Assembly: GCF_900107855.1 (NCBI RefSeq)
Contig: NZ_FNRJ01000011.1
Location: 62,001 to 126,000, forward strand
Origin: Marinobacterium iners DSM 11526
Lineage (GTDB): Bacteria; Pseudomonadota; Gammaproteobacteria; Pseudomonadales; Balneatricaceae
Reading direction: 5' to 3'
DNA length: 64,000 nt
In this document: positions 18,676 to 27,773 of the stretch, piece by piece
How the letters are laid out: each line of letters opens with the position of its first letter
Position numbering within the stretch: position 1 is the first letter of the stretch
The notes under the pieces: model-generated
Seen by the model: the letters and a program-made list of their open reading frames with translations, nothing else
Databases searched by the model: none
Told to the model about the DNA's origin: nothing
Made by a program: the position numbers and the translations under genes

Positions 18676-20408
18676 GTCTTTCAACCCCGCTGCATATCGA
18701 TGCTGATATTCTGGTAGTGGATGATAATACCGCCAATGTGGAGTTGCTGCTGGCGCTGCTGGAAGATGAAGGTTACAGCCGAGTTGAAGGCATCTGCGAC
18801 CCCAGAGAGGTTCAACCGCGAGTCAAAGCTCGCCGTCCTGATCTTGTTCTGTTGGATGTGCGCATGCCCTATTTGAGCGGCTTTGATGTGATGCAGCAAC
18901 TTAATACGTTGGGAGAGCAAGTACCTGCGGTGATTATCCTGACGGCTCAGGTTGACGACGCGACCCGCTACCGTGCACTTGAGCTTGGGGCTCGAGACTT
19001 TCTGACCAAGCCTTTTGATCACTTGGAAGTGTTGCAACGCATTAACAATACCCTTCAGTTACAAAAACTGATGACTGAACGGCTTGAGCGGGCCAATGAG
19101 CTGGAGTATCTGGTTCAGGAACGGACTCAAGAGCTGGCACGCAAAGCCCGGCAGGAGCCATTAACAGGCCTGCCAAACCGACGTGCCCTGTGCGATGTGT
19201 TGCAGCAACAGCTGAATGCGGGTTACGAAACCGTCGTCATGTTCCTTGCCATCGAAGGTATGGATGAAATCGCCCGTCTGCACGGCTTCACTATCGCGGA
19301 CCAATTGGCTGCCCAGCTGGCGCAGCGGCTGCAGGCCCAGCCTGACCTCTGTGATTCAACACTTGGAGTCTGGAACAGTACGGAATGGGTTATCCTCTCG
19401 CCCTGCCAGCATCGAGATCAAGCGGTTGAGCCACTGGGACAGGTTGTGTTGAGCTGTTTTGAGCAACCGTTCGAGATAGAGCAGATGTCACTGCACTTGA
19501 GTGTTCGGATCGGGGTCAGTGCAAGCCTCCCGGGGCGCAGCACCGACCAACTGTTTCGTATGGCAGCGTTGGCGCTCCCTTCAGTGGCAGGACGTTGGCG
19601 TGGCTATGACGACCAGCTCGAGCAGCAACTGCAGCGGCGAACGGGGATGCGCAATGCCCTGCGCACAGCGGTAGAAAATGGGGAGCTGAAGCTGGCATAT
19701 CAGCCCAAAATTGATCTTCAATCCAATCGTATTTGTGGTGTGGAAGCACTGCTGCGCTGGGAAAGTCCCGAATATGGGCGGGTATCACCAGCAGAGTTCA
19801 TCCCTCTGGCTGAAGCGAGTGGTGACATCGTACCCATCGGCGGTTGGGTGGTACAGGAAGCTGTTGCTGCACTGGTTCGCTGGCGTACTCAGGGGCAGGT
19901 GGGAGATGCTTTCTCGGTGGCTGTCAATGTGGCGCCATTGCAGCTGGCACAACCGAATTTTTCAAACTGGCTGATGGATTCGGTATCGGCAGCGGGCCTG
20001 CCATCGACATGCCTGGAAATCGAGGTTACAGAGTCGGGTTTAATGCAGGATATGGAGCTTGCATTGAAACAGCTGCAGTCTTTGAGCGACGAAGGGTTCA
20101 AAGTCGCCATTGATGATTTCGGTACCGGCTATTCTTCACTGGCATATCTAAAAAAATTGCCGGTTTCGATACTTAAAATCGATCGTGCATTCATCCGTGA
20201 ATTGGAGACCAGCGAGCAAGACCAGAAGCTGACAGAAACAGTGATAGCCATGGCCTCTCATTTCGGTTTTTCGACAGTAGCCGAAGGAGTTGAAGACAAC
20301 GCCCAATTGGTGTTGCTCAGGGCAATGGGCTGCGACCAGGTGCAGGGGTTCTATTTTGCTCCTCCCCTGAAAGAGTCGGCTTTGCTGAACATGTTGAGCG
20401 CGTTATAA
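18672..20408 (+). CDS. Response regulator with degenerate GGDEF and intact EAL (c-di-GMP phosphodiesterase)
   Basis: 578 residues. Receiver (about 12-130) with VVDDN pocket, Asp62 in LDVRMP and KPFD. Next a GGDEF-like domain whose active-site position reads NSTEW instead of GGDEF, so it should not make c-di-GMP. The EAL domain begins near 330: Glu358 in EALLRW, then VNVAP, EVTES, DDFGTGYSS, LKIDRAFI and EGVE are all present, indicating an active phosphodiesterase. Translation starts at TTG 18672, with GGAG at 18661-18664 and no other in-frame start nearby, overlapping the kinase stop. Likely phosphorylation-gated c-di-GMP breakdown downstream of the BdlA-like receptor. Confidence 0.88.
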   Translation: MSLSTPLHIDADILVVDDNTANVELLLALLEDEGYSRVEGICDPREVQPRVKARRPDLVLLDVRMPYLSGFDVMQQLNTLGEQVPAVIILTAQVDDATRYRALELGARDFLTKPFDHLEVLQRINNTLQLQKLMTERLERANELEYLVQERTQELARKARQEPLTGLPNRRALCDVLQQQLNAGYETVVMFLAIEGMDEIARLHGFTIADQLAAQLAQRLQAQPDLCDSTLGVWNSTEWVILSPCQHRDQAVEPLGQVVLSCFEQPFEIEQMSLHLSVRIGVSASLPGRSTDQLFRMAALALPSVAGRWRGYDDQLEQQLQRRTGMRNALRTAVENGELKLAYQPKIDLQSNRICGVEALLRWESPEYGRVSPAEFIPLAEASGDIVPIGGWVVQEAVAALVRWRTQGQVGDAFSVAVNVAPLQLAQPNFSNWLMDSVSAAGLPSTCLEIEVTESGLMQDMELALKQLQSLSDEGFKVAIDDFGTGYSSLAYLKKLPVSILKIDRAFIRELETSEQDQKLTETVIAMASHFGFSTVAEGVEDNAQLVLLRAMGCDQVQGFYFAPPLKESALLNMLSAL

Positions 20409-20427
20409 ACTCCGAGAGGTAGCGAAA

Positions 20428-21684
20428 ATGCAAAACACGGGACGTTACCTTTGGCTGCTGCACAACACCTTGAGGAAGATCTGGGTACGAGTTGCAGGCT
20501 TTGCGCTGCTGGCCATTCTTTCACTTGTGATGGCGCATCTATTCTCGGGCTGGCTACCTGTTGAATTGACACAGCGTTCCGGTGCGGCTGTGGTTGAAGA
20601 CCTGCTGACCATCTTGGCCACTTCCATGTTGGCAGTCACCACCTTCTCGTTGTCCATTGCCGTTTCAGCCTTCGCTGCTGCGGCGAATTCAGCAACGCCT
20701 CGTGCCACTGCACTGTTACAGGAAGACAACACGACCCAAAATGTGCTGGCCACATTCATAGGGTCTTTTGTGTTCAGTCTGCTTGGCTTGATCGCGCTTA
20801 GTGCTGGCTTGTATGACGAATCAAGCCGATCTGTTCTGTTTGCGTTTACCATTGTGGTCATTGTATGGGTGATTGTTGCACTGATTCGTTGGACAAATCA
20901 CCTGATGAATTTTGGCAGGATGGGTGACACTCTTGGGCGTGTAGAAGCGGCAGCCAGCGATTCACTTGCTGCTCGTATTCAAAACCCATATCTGGGAGGG
21001 AAACCTCTTCTCAGTAGTTTGCCGCAGGGACAGCGGGTGTGTGCTGCTTCGACGGGCTATGTACAGCACATTGATATGCCTGCACTGCAGGCTATTGCAG
21101 ATAAGAGCGGTGCAAACCTTTATCTGTGTCAGCTGCCCGGCCACTTTGTTTATAACGGCAAACCTCTCATGGTGATTACGGGCGCCCAGCTGGACAGCGA
21201 AGCCGTTTCGGCGGCCTGTGCTGCGATTGTGTTGGGTACGGCTCGTACCTTTGCAGAAGATCCTCGGTTTGGATTGATCGTGATGGCTGAAATAGCCAGC
21301 AGGGCTCTGTCACCGGCCGTCAATGATCCAGGAACAGCGATTGACGTTGTTGGACGCCTGCTCAGAGTGCTCTCGCGGTGGTCCGAGAAAAACGAACCTG
21401 AGCCCAGCTTTCCAGACATCCATGTGCCTGTCGTATCCGTAAAAGATCTGGTAACCGATGCCTTCAGGCCCATCGCCAGAGATGGTGCAGCACTGATTGA
21501 AGTGCAGTGCCGCTTGATCAAGGCACTTTTGGCACTGAAAGACCAGGCTCCGGAAGTGTTTGGAGAAGCGGTAAATGCGATGCTTGCTTACATACTTGAT
21601 TGCATGAGTGTGGCAGGTGTTGCCTCTGCCGACATGGACGAGGTCATGAAGATTGATGGGATGGCACAGCTTTTTAACAATTGA
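20428..21684 (+). CDS. DUF2254 predicted membrane protein
   Basis: 418 residues with four N-terminal membrane helices (about 20-42, 62-85, 108-130, 138-158) and a large cytoplasmic C-terminal part. The family pattern is visible: TTFSLSIAVSAFAAAANSATPRA, then GQRVCAASTGYVQHID, and the conserved ALSPAVNDPGTAID. Function of DUF2254 is unknown. The gene follows the EAL phosphodiesterase by 19 bases with a GAGAGG ribosome site, so it may be co-transcribed, but a link to c-di-GMP is only suggested by position. Confidence 0.85.
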   Translation: MQNTGRYLWLLHNTLRKIWVRVAGFALLAILSLVMAHLFSGWLPVELTQRSGAAVVEDLLTILATSMLAVTTFSLSIAVSAFAAAANSATPRATALLQEDNTTQNVLATFIGSFVFSLLGLIALSAGLYDESSRSVLFAFTIVVIVWVIVALIRWTNHLMNFGRMGDTLGRVEAAASDSLAARIQNPYLGGKPLLSSLPQGQRVCAASTGYVQHIDMPALQAIADKSGANLYLCQLPGHFVYNGKPLMVITGAQLDSEAVSAACAAIVLGTARTFAEDPRFGLIVMAEIASRALSPAVNDPGTAIDVVGRLLRVLSRWSEKNEPEPSFPDIHVPVVSVKDLVTDAFRPIARDGAALIEVQCRLIKALLALKDQAPEVFGEAVNAMLAYILDCMSVAGVASADMDEVMKIDGMAQLFNN

Positions 21685-21872
21685 GCGATGTGCCCCTGCT
21701 GAATCAAAACGAAAATGCCCCGCATCGTCGGGGTGTCATGGTTCGAGCAACAGCCTTGCTCCTTTGGCTTGTGCTCCTTGAGTTCCTGCTGTGTCGGCGC
21801 GTCAGCGAGGGAAGATTTTCAATGCCTTGGCAGGTTAGAATGGTGCCAGACTCGATCAAAGGAGCTGTGTGA

Positions 21873-23615
21873 GTGCCTCTGTTTTATCGTCCCCGACTGC
21901 TGTTGTTGCCCGCTTTGTTATTGTGCGGCACATGTGGCCAGCTCCAAGCTGCCCAGTTTGAGCTCGATGGGGTTGAGGGTGAGCTGGCTAACAACGTGCG
22001 TGCGATGCTGAGCGTTGACGATGCGCTGTTACAGGCACCACCGCCCACTGCCAGCCGGCTTCGCTACCTCCACCGTCAGGCGCCAGAAGAGATACGCCGG
22101 GCGCTGCAACCGTTCGGTTACTACAATCCGGTGCTGCAGCTGGAGATCAATCTGGATGGACCGGCAGAGCAGTGGGCGGCTCGCTATCGGATTGATGTCG
22201 GTCCAATCACCCGCATCCGTTCTGCACAGCTGGTGCTTGAAGGCGAAGGCGCCCAGGACAGTGTACTGCAGCAGGTGCTGACGGATACAAATGTCCGAAC
22301 CGATGAGCCATTGCGGCATGCTGACTATACCGCCCTTAAAAGCAGCCTGCAGTCGCGGGCAGCCGAGCGGGGTTACTATGAAGCGATGCTCAGGGTCAGT
22401 GAGATCCGGGTTGACCCCGAACAAAATCTGGCCGATATCGAGCTGGTGTATGACACCGGAATCCGAGCCCGGATCGGTGAAATTCGTTTTGACAAGGCAC
22501 CGGTGTCGGAAGCGCTGCTGCGACGTTACCTTCCCTTCGAGTCGGGTGACCCGGTTAATACCGCACATCTGATCGAGTTGCAGCGTAACCTGATCAACAG
22601 TGATTATTTTGCCGATGTGGAGGTGAGACCTCAGCTGGCGGAGCTGGACAATGCAGAACTGCCGGTCGATGTAAAACTGACACCGCGCAAGCGCAGTCTC
22701 TACCAGGCCGGTTTTGGTTACGGAACCGATACAGGGGCGCGCATGCAAGTGGGTCTTACGCGGCGTTGGGTTAACAGTCGGGGACACACGCTGAACAGCC
22801 GTCTGCGGCTGTCTGAAATTCGCCAACAGTTCACGACCAATTATGAGATTCCCGGCTTTCAGCCGACCACTGATCGCTTTGCGCTGAATCTGAAACTGCA
22901 GGATGAGCAGTCGGATACCATTGATGCCCGCAGCTACGGCATCGGTGGCAGTTGGCAGAAACAGATTGGTGACTGGGAACGACATCTCTCGCTGGATTGG
23001 GAGCAGGAAAGCTGGGTGTTTGAGGGGGATGAACAGGACTCCACACTGCTTATTCCAAGAGCCCGTTTCAGCCGAACCATCGCGGACAACCGTCTTAACA
23101 CCCGTAAGGGACATCAAATCAGTTTTGGCGTCGGTGTGGCCTCACAAAACCTGCTCTCCGATACTGACCTTTTGCAGCTGGATCTGCGTGGAAAGCGTGT
23201 CGACAGCCTGTCTGATCGCTGGCGTTTGCTGTCCCGTGCCGAACTGGGTATCACATTGATCGACTCGGTCGATGACCTGCCGGCCACAATGCGTTACTAC
23301 GCTGGCGGTGACAACAGTGTAAGGGGGTACGACTACCAATCGCTGGGACCAGTCGGCGGTGATGGTGATGTGATTGGCGGGCGCTATCTGGTGACCGGCA
23401 GCGTTGAAGTCGACTATCTGATTCGTGAAAACTGGCGCGTGGCGGCTTTTATCGATACTGGTAACGCCTTTGACGACGCCGATACAGAGCTCAAAACCGG
23501 CGCAGGTTTCGGTGCCCGCTGGCAGTCGCCGGTAGGGCCGGTGCGTCTTGATCTGGCCATGCCTCTGGATGAGAGCGGCTGGCGCATACACTTTACACTG
23601 GGGCCTGATTTGTGA
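21873..23615 (+). CDS. tamA: Autotransporter/translocation assembly outer-membrane protein TamA
   Basis: 580 residues, Omp85 family. Signal peptide to about residue 26, then three POTRA domains (about 28-260) and a 16-strand barrel with the family's loop-6 motif region near NSVRGYDYQSLGP. The end GPDL after a beta strand is usual for TamA. Starts with GTG at 21873 with GGAG eight bases before; its stop overlaps the tamB start (GTGA). TamA sits in the outer membrane and works with the inner-membrane-anchored TamB in outer-membrane protein assembly and, by recent views, phospholipid transport. Confidence 0.93.
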   Translation: MPLFYRPRLLLLPALLLCGTCGQLQAAQFELDGVEGELANNVRAMLSVDDALLQAPPPTASRLRYLHRQAPEEIRRALQPFGYYNPVLQLEINLDGPAEQWAARYRIDVGPITRIRSAQLVLEGEGAQDSVLQQVLTDTNVRTDEPLRHADYTALKSSLQSRAAERGYYEAMLRVSEIRVDPEQNLADIELVYDTGIRARIGEIRFDKAPVSEALLRRYLPFESGDPVNTAHLIELQRNLINSDYFADVEVRPQLAELDNAELPVDVKLTPRKRSLYQAGFGYGTDTGARMQVGLTRRWVNSRGHTLNSRLRLSEIRQQFTTNYEIPGFQPTTDRFALNLKLQDEQSDTIDARSYGIGGSWQKQIGDWERHLSLDWEQESWVFEGDEQDSTLLIPRARFSRTIADNRLNTRKGHQISFGVGVASQNLLSDTDLLQLDLRGKRVDSLSDRWRLLSRAELGITLIDSVDDLPATMRYYAGGDNSVRGYDYQSLGPVGGDGDVIGGRYLVTGSVEVDYLIRENWRVAAFIDTGNAFDDADTELKTGAGFGARWQSPVGPVRLDLAMPLDESGWRIHFTLGPDL

Positions 23616-26600
23616 GACCGCTGTTACGCTGGAGTCTGGGTACACTGCTGATTTTTCTGCTGGGCATCCTGCTGATGCTGGCGGCCATTTTGTTTCTGCC
23701 CTCCGGTACCCGTTTTGCGCTCAACCTGAGTGCCAATCTGCTGCCCCAGCTTGAACTCAGGGATATTGATGGCACCTTGACATCCGAGCTGCAGATTGGA
23801 TACCTGCGTTTTGCCCAGGATGGGCTGGGCATCGAAGTAGAGCAGCTGTCTCTGCACTGGCACCCCTGGTCGCTGCGCGAGCCACGCCTGAAAGTGTATG
23901 GGCTCAGTGCAGCGTCTGTGAACGTTGCCTTGCCGGCATCGGCTGAGGAAGAGGCTCCGGTGCAGGAAACAGGCACTTTCCAGCTGCCGGAACTGCCTGC
24001 AGTGGAGTTGCCGCTGCAGCTTGAGTTGGATCAGGTTAGTGTGGGGCATATACGCATTATCCAGGGAGAACAGCGGTTGCTGGACGAGCTGGGAGTGAGC
24101 CTCGCACTGCACAGTGATGGTCAGCTGCTTGTGATTGACTCACTGAAATTGGAACAGCCCGGCAGCCAGTTGCAGTTGAGCGGCTGGACCGAACCGGCGC
24201 GGCAGTTCCTGAGCTACCTTGAGTTGCAGGGCTCAACCGATCTGACCCGCTGGGTACAGCTTGATCACTGGCCGGAGTCACTGCCTCTGAGTGCTGATCT
24301 GGTACTGGATCTGGATGGCGCCCAGCGTCAGCTGGAGTTGCAGCTTCAGGCACAGCAGGGTGAAACAGTGTTGCGGTTGCAGTCACAGGTGGACGCCAGC
24401 GAAACGATCCAGCTTGATTATCAACTGAGCGCTGAAGGCATCAACCCGGCACTGGCAGCTGCTGACTGGCCGGGTCAGTTGGAGCTGTCGGCCAACGGCC
24501 ACGTTGAGCTGGGGGAGCAGCTGCCTCAGCTGTCGCTTCAGTTGCAGTCATTGCAGGGTCAATTGCGACAGCAGCCGATCAGTTTGAGCGCCAGCGTGGC
24601 GAGTGATACCCGGCAGTGGCAGATTGATGCGCTGGATCTTCGCTACGCGGGTGCGAGGGCACAGGCAAAGGGTGCGATCAACGATCGTCTGGATTTAAGC
24701 TGGGAGCTGCAGGCACCCAATCTGGCTCGGCTGCTGCCTGACGCGCGTGGGCAACTGTCACTCAGTGGGCAGTTGAAGGGCGCATTGCTGCAGCCTGCCG
24801 TGACGGCCCGCATTCGTGCCAGTGGGCTGGGCTATGCCGATCAGGCCAGCCTGGAGCGCTTGAGTGGAGACGTGTCGCTGGACCTGTCCGGTGGCAGTGA
24901 CTGGAAGGCAGACCTGCAGCTGGATAATGCCGCTGCAGCTGGCCAGACCATTGAACAGGTCAGTTTGAACCTCAATGGCAAACCGGAGCAACACCGCTTG
25001 AGCCTGTCTGCAAACGGCTCGCCGGGTCAGCTGGAGCTGAACGCCGCCGGTGGCTGGAGCCCGGATCAGCAGCGCTGGCAGGGGCAACTCAATCGACTGG
25101 AGCTGCTGCCCGAACCATTCAGCCAATGGCGCTCGGTGGCACCTGCGGGTCTCATGATCTCAATGAAAGACTATCGCCTGGAACGTTTCTGCCTCGATGA
25201 GCAAAGTGCCGGAGGGCGTTTGTGCCTGCAGGCAGACGGTGATTTTGCCGGCCGTACGCAGGCAAGGGCTGAGCTGGACGCGCTTGCACTGAGCCTGCTG
25301 GAGCCGCTGCTTAACGGTATGCAACTAACCCCGGCGCTCTCGCTGCAGGCTGATTTCACCCAGCAACCTGGTGGCCTGCCAATACTTGATGCAACACTGA
25401 CGACGACAGCGGGTGAACTGACTCCGGCGCAGGCTGACCAGTCAGTTGCTTTGGCGCCACTGACAGCACATATTGCCTTGGCTGAGGATCGGTTGCAGTT
25501 GACGGCAGATACGCTGCTGGAAATGGTAGCCGGTGAGTTGGCGCTTGAACTGGATGTAAGGGGACTGAGCCAGCAACAGCGATTGCGTGGACAACTGCGT
25601 CTCAGCGCTGATGATCTGAGTGATGTGCAGGTGCTGATACCGGATCTGCAAAACCTGAAGGGTTTTGTCCGTGGCGAGCTGAGCCTGGCGGGTACACTGG
25701 CAAAGCCGGAGCTGGCAGGAGAGATCAGCTATCGAGAGGGTAGTGTAGAGCTGCCGGCGATGGGGCTGCTGATCGCGCCGATTGAGCTGCAGTTGGCACA
25801 GGCCGAATACCCCGGTCTGATCCGCTTTACGGGGTCAGCGCGCTCCGGTGACGGAAAGCTGCAACTGGACGGGGAATATGATCTGGAACAGCGTACCGGT
25901 GAGCTGACGCTGAATGGCGAGCAATTTACCGCCATGAACACACAGGAGATTCATGCCCAGATCAGCCCCGACCTGACCCTGAACCTGTCACCTGAAGCGG
26001 TCCGTCTGGGAGGGACCCTGCGTGTGCCCCAGACGCTGATATCCACGCCCAAGTCCCGTGAAAGTGCCGTGCAGCCCTCATCTGATGTGGTTATTGTCAA
26101 GGGTGGAGAGGTCGTCGAAAAAGACCCCGCCATTCCTGTGTATGCTGACATTCGCATCGAACTTGGTGACGATGTGCGGGTCGATGCGCTGGGCTTCAAG
26201 GGGCGTCTGCTGGGAGCACTGCAGATCGAGGAATCGCCGGGCCGGACCACGCGGGCAACTGGCAGCATCCAGGTGGAAAGCGGTCAGTACCAGCTTTATG
26301 GTCAGGATTTGCAGATCAGACGTGGCAGTCTGGTATATGCTGCCGGCCCGGTCGATAACCCGGGACTGGATCTGCGTATCGGCCGCCAGGTAGACGACGT
26401 GATGGTAGGTGCCAATGTCAGTGGCACCTTGCGTGAACCGCGCATGGACCTCTATGGTGAGCCGGCCATGCCGGACAGCAGCGTGCTGTCCTACCTGTTG
26501 CTGGGCAAGGCTCCTGGCGAAAGTTCCGCAGGTGAGCAGCAGGTGATGCTGCAGGCGGCATTGGCACTGGGCATGAACCAGGGCAACAAAATTACCGGTA

Positions 26601-26839
26601 ACCTGCGTGAGGCCTTTGCTCTGGACGAGTTCGGCTTTGACAGCGATGCGAGCGGTGAATCGGCCTTTTTCATTGGCAAATACCTGTCACCCCGACTCTA
26701 TTTGCGTTATGGCGTAGGCGTGATGGAGGCCGTCAACACACTTAGCCTGAAATACAAGTTGAGTGAAAAATGGCGTGTTGAAGCGCAAAGCAATGAACTG
26801 GGCAGTGGTGCAGATCTGCTCTATACCTTGGAACGTTGA
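23612..26839 (+). CDS. tamB: Translocation and assembly module protein TamB
   Basis: 1075 residues, somewhat shorter than the 1259-residue E. coli protein. One N-terminal signal anchor (about 8-30, LLIFLLGILLMLAAILFL), then a very long run of amphipathic beta segments expected to form a hydrophobic groove across the periplasm, and the C-terminal DUF490 domain (YLLLGKAPGESS, LSPRLYLRYGVG, LSEKWRVEAQS) that contacts TamA. GTG start overlaps the tamA stop. A strong hairpin follows at 26862-26890. Confidence 0.93.
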   Translation: MRPLLRWSLGTLLIFLLGILLMLAAILFLPSGTRFALNLSANLLPQLELRDIDGTLTSELQIGYLRFAQDGLGIEVEQLSLHWHPWSLREPRLKVYGLSAASVNVALPASAEEEAPVQETGTFQLPELPAVELPLQLELDQVSVGHIRIIQGEQRLLDELGVSLALHSDGQLLVIDSLKLEQPGSQLQLSGWTEPARQFLSYLELQGSTDLTRWVQLDHWPESLPLSADLVLDLDGAQRQLELQLQAQQGETVLRLQSQVDASETIQLDYQLSAEGINPALAAADWPGQLELSANGHVELGEQLPQLSLQLQSLQGQLRQQPISLSASVASDTRQWQIDALDLRYAGARAQAKGAINDRLDLSWELQAPNLARLLPDARGQLSLSGQLKGALLQPAVTARIRASGLGYADQASLERLSGDVSLDLSGGSDWKADLQLDNAAAAGQTIEQVSLNLNGKPEQHRLSLSANGSPGQLELNAAGGWSPDQQRWQGQLNRLELLPEPFSQWRSVAPAGLMISMKDYRLERFCLDEQSAGGRLCLQADGDFAGRTQARAELDALALSLLEPLLNGMQLTPALSLQADFTQQPGGLPILDATLTTTAGELTPAQADQSVALAPLTAHIALAEDRLQLTADTLLEMVAGELALELDVRGLSQQQRLRGQLRLSADDLSDVQVLIPDLQNLKGFVRGELSLAGTLAKPELAGEISYREGSVELPAMGLLIAPIELQLAQAEYPGLIRFTGSARSGDGKLQLDGEYDLEQRTGELTLNGEQFTAMNTQEIHAQISPDLTLNLSPEAVRLGGTLRVPQTLISTPKSRESAVQPSSDVVIVKGGEVVEKDPAIPVYADIRIELGDDVRVDALGFKGRLLGALQIEESPGRTTRATGSIQVESGQYQLYGQDLQIRRGSLVYAAGPVDNPGLDLRIGRQVDDVMVGANVSGTLREPRMDLYGEPAMPDSSVLSYLLLGKAPGESSAGEQQVMLQAALALGMNQGNKITGNLREAFALDEFGFDSDASGESAFFIGKYLSPRLYLRYGVGVMEAVNTLSLKYKLSEKWRVEAQSNELGSGADLLYTLER

Positions 26840-26861
26840 ATACTTTGAATCTGTTGAAAAC

Positions 26862-26890
26862 GGGGCCCTGATACATAACAACAGGGCCCC
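26862..26890. terminator. Hairpin between convergent tamB and usp genes
   Basis: Nine-base arms GGGGCCCTG and CAGGGCCCC around an 11-base loop. On the minus strand the second arm is followed by GTTTTC, giving a short T-run, so it fits best as the usp terminator; it may also slow transcription leaving tamB. Confidence 0.7.
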
Positions 26891-26900
26891 GGCGCACTGA

Positions 26901-27761
26901 TCAGCGCAACAGCAGCAGCGGAACCTTGCTGTTATGCAGCATCCAGTGGGTCATGCTGCCCAGCAGAAACTGGCGGATACGGGAGTGGCCCCAAGCCCCC
27001 ATCACCAGCATGTCGATCTGCTGTTCTTCGACGTAAGCCAGTAATGCCGTACGCACCTCTTCCTGCTCCAGCTCGGCGGTTGTTACATCAAACCCCGCTC
27101 CTTCCAGCATGGTTTTGGCATTGGCCAGCTGCTCACGCTGACGCTCAAGGCGTTTGCCTGCCATTACCAGGTGGCAGGGAATGCCCTTGAACAGCGGGCT
27201 TTGGGCAACCATTTTCAGTGCCTTGTTGGCCGTTACACTGCCGTCATAGGCGAGCATAAAGCGTTCGGGGGCCTTGAAGTTGTCCAGTGCCACCAGAATC
27301 GGTTTTTGCAGCGTACGGGTGACATTTTCCAGATGGCTGCCGACGGCATCACTGGCGCTGTCATGGGCTTCACCCTGACGTCCCATCACCAGCAGGCGGG
27401 TATCCGGCTCGAACTCCAGCAGGGTATCGACCAGAAAATCGTGGCGTTGCAGCTCGCTGATCTGTTCATTGGATACACCGGCTTCTTCCACCTGCTTGCG
27501 GGCTTCGGCCAGCATGAAACGGCCCTGCTCCAGCATCAGGCGGCTGCGTTTGCCATCCAGTTCGGCCAGCTCTTCCAGCAAATGCTCACGAGTCCCAAGG
27601 CCAATGTTGCCGCTCATGTTGCCTTCGGCCGGGTAGTCGGTTTTTTCCAGCACATGCAGCAGCTTCAGCGGTGCGTTCAGTTGCTGCTGGGCCCAGGCGG
27701 AGGCTGCACACACGTTGATGGCGGCCCGTGAGCCATCGATACACGCAATAATCTTGCTCAT
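26901..27761 (-). CDS. Tandem universal stress protein (UspE-like)
   Basis: 286 residues made of two Usp domains (about 1-145 and 152-286). The second ends with the ATP-binding pattern GAWGHSRIRQFLLGSMT (G-x2-G-x9-GS), and the first keeps a related MGRQGEAHDSASDAVGSH stretch. It follows the SulP transporter gene by 12 bases on the same strand, so they are probably one transcript. Usp partners of SulP carriers are common in marine gammaproteobacteria; a regulatory or stress-coupled role for the carrier is inferred. Confidence 0.88.
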   Translation of the reverse strand: MSKIIACIDGSRAAINVCAASAWAQQQLNAPLKLLHVLEKTDYPAEGNMSGNIGLGTREHLLEELAELDGKRSRLMLEQGRFMLAEARKQVEEAGVSNEQISELQRHDFLVDTLLEFEPDTRLLVMGRQGEAHDSASDAVGSHLENVTRTLQKPILVALDNFKAPERFMLAYDGSVTANKALKMVAQSPLFKGIPCHLVMAGKRLERQREQLANAKTMLEGAGFDVTTAELEQEEVRTALLAYVEEQQIDMLVMGAWGHSRIRQFLLGSMTHWMLHNSKVPLLLLR

Positions 27762-27773
27762 GGTCAGTATCCC

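Noticed and set aside
21718-21733. CCCCG/CGGGG hairpin after the DUF2254 gene
   Set aside because: Only five pairs and no T-run; too weak to call a terminator.
21681-21872. Open frame of 63 codons with a hydrophobic middle between the DUF2254 gene and tamA
   Set aside because: TTG start, no clear ribosome site, no family resemblance, and it ends exactly where the tamA ribosome site begins; more likely the tamA leader.
27171-27731. 186-codon plus-strand frame across the usp gene
   Set aside because: Antisense to a clear two-domain Usp protein; composition is that of a shadow frame.
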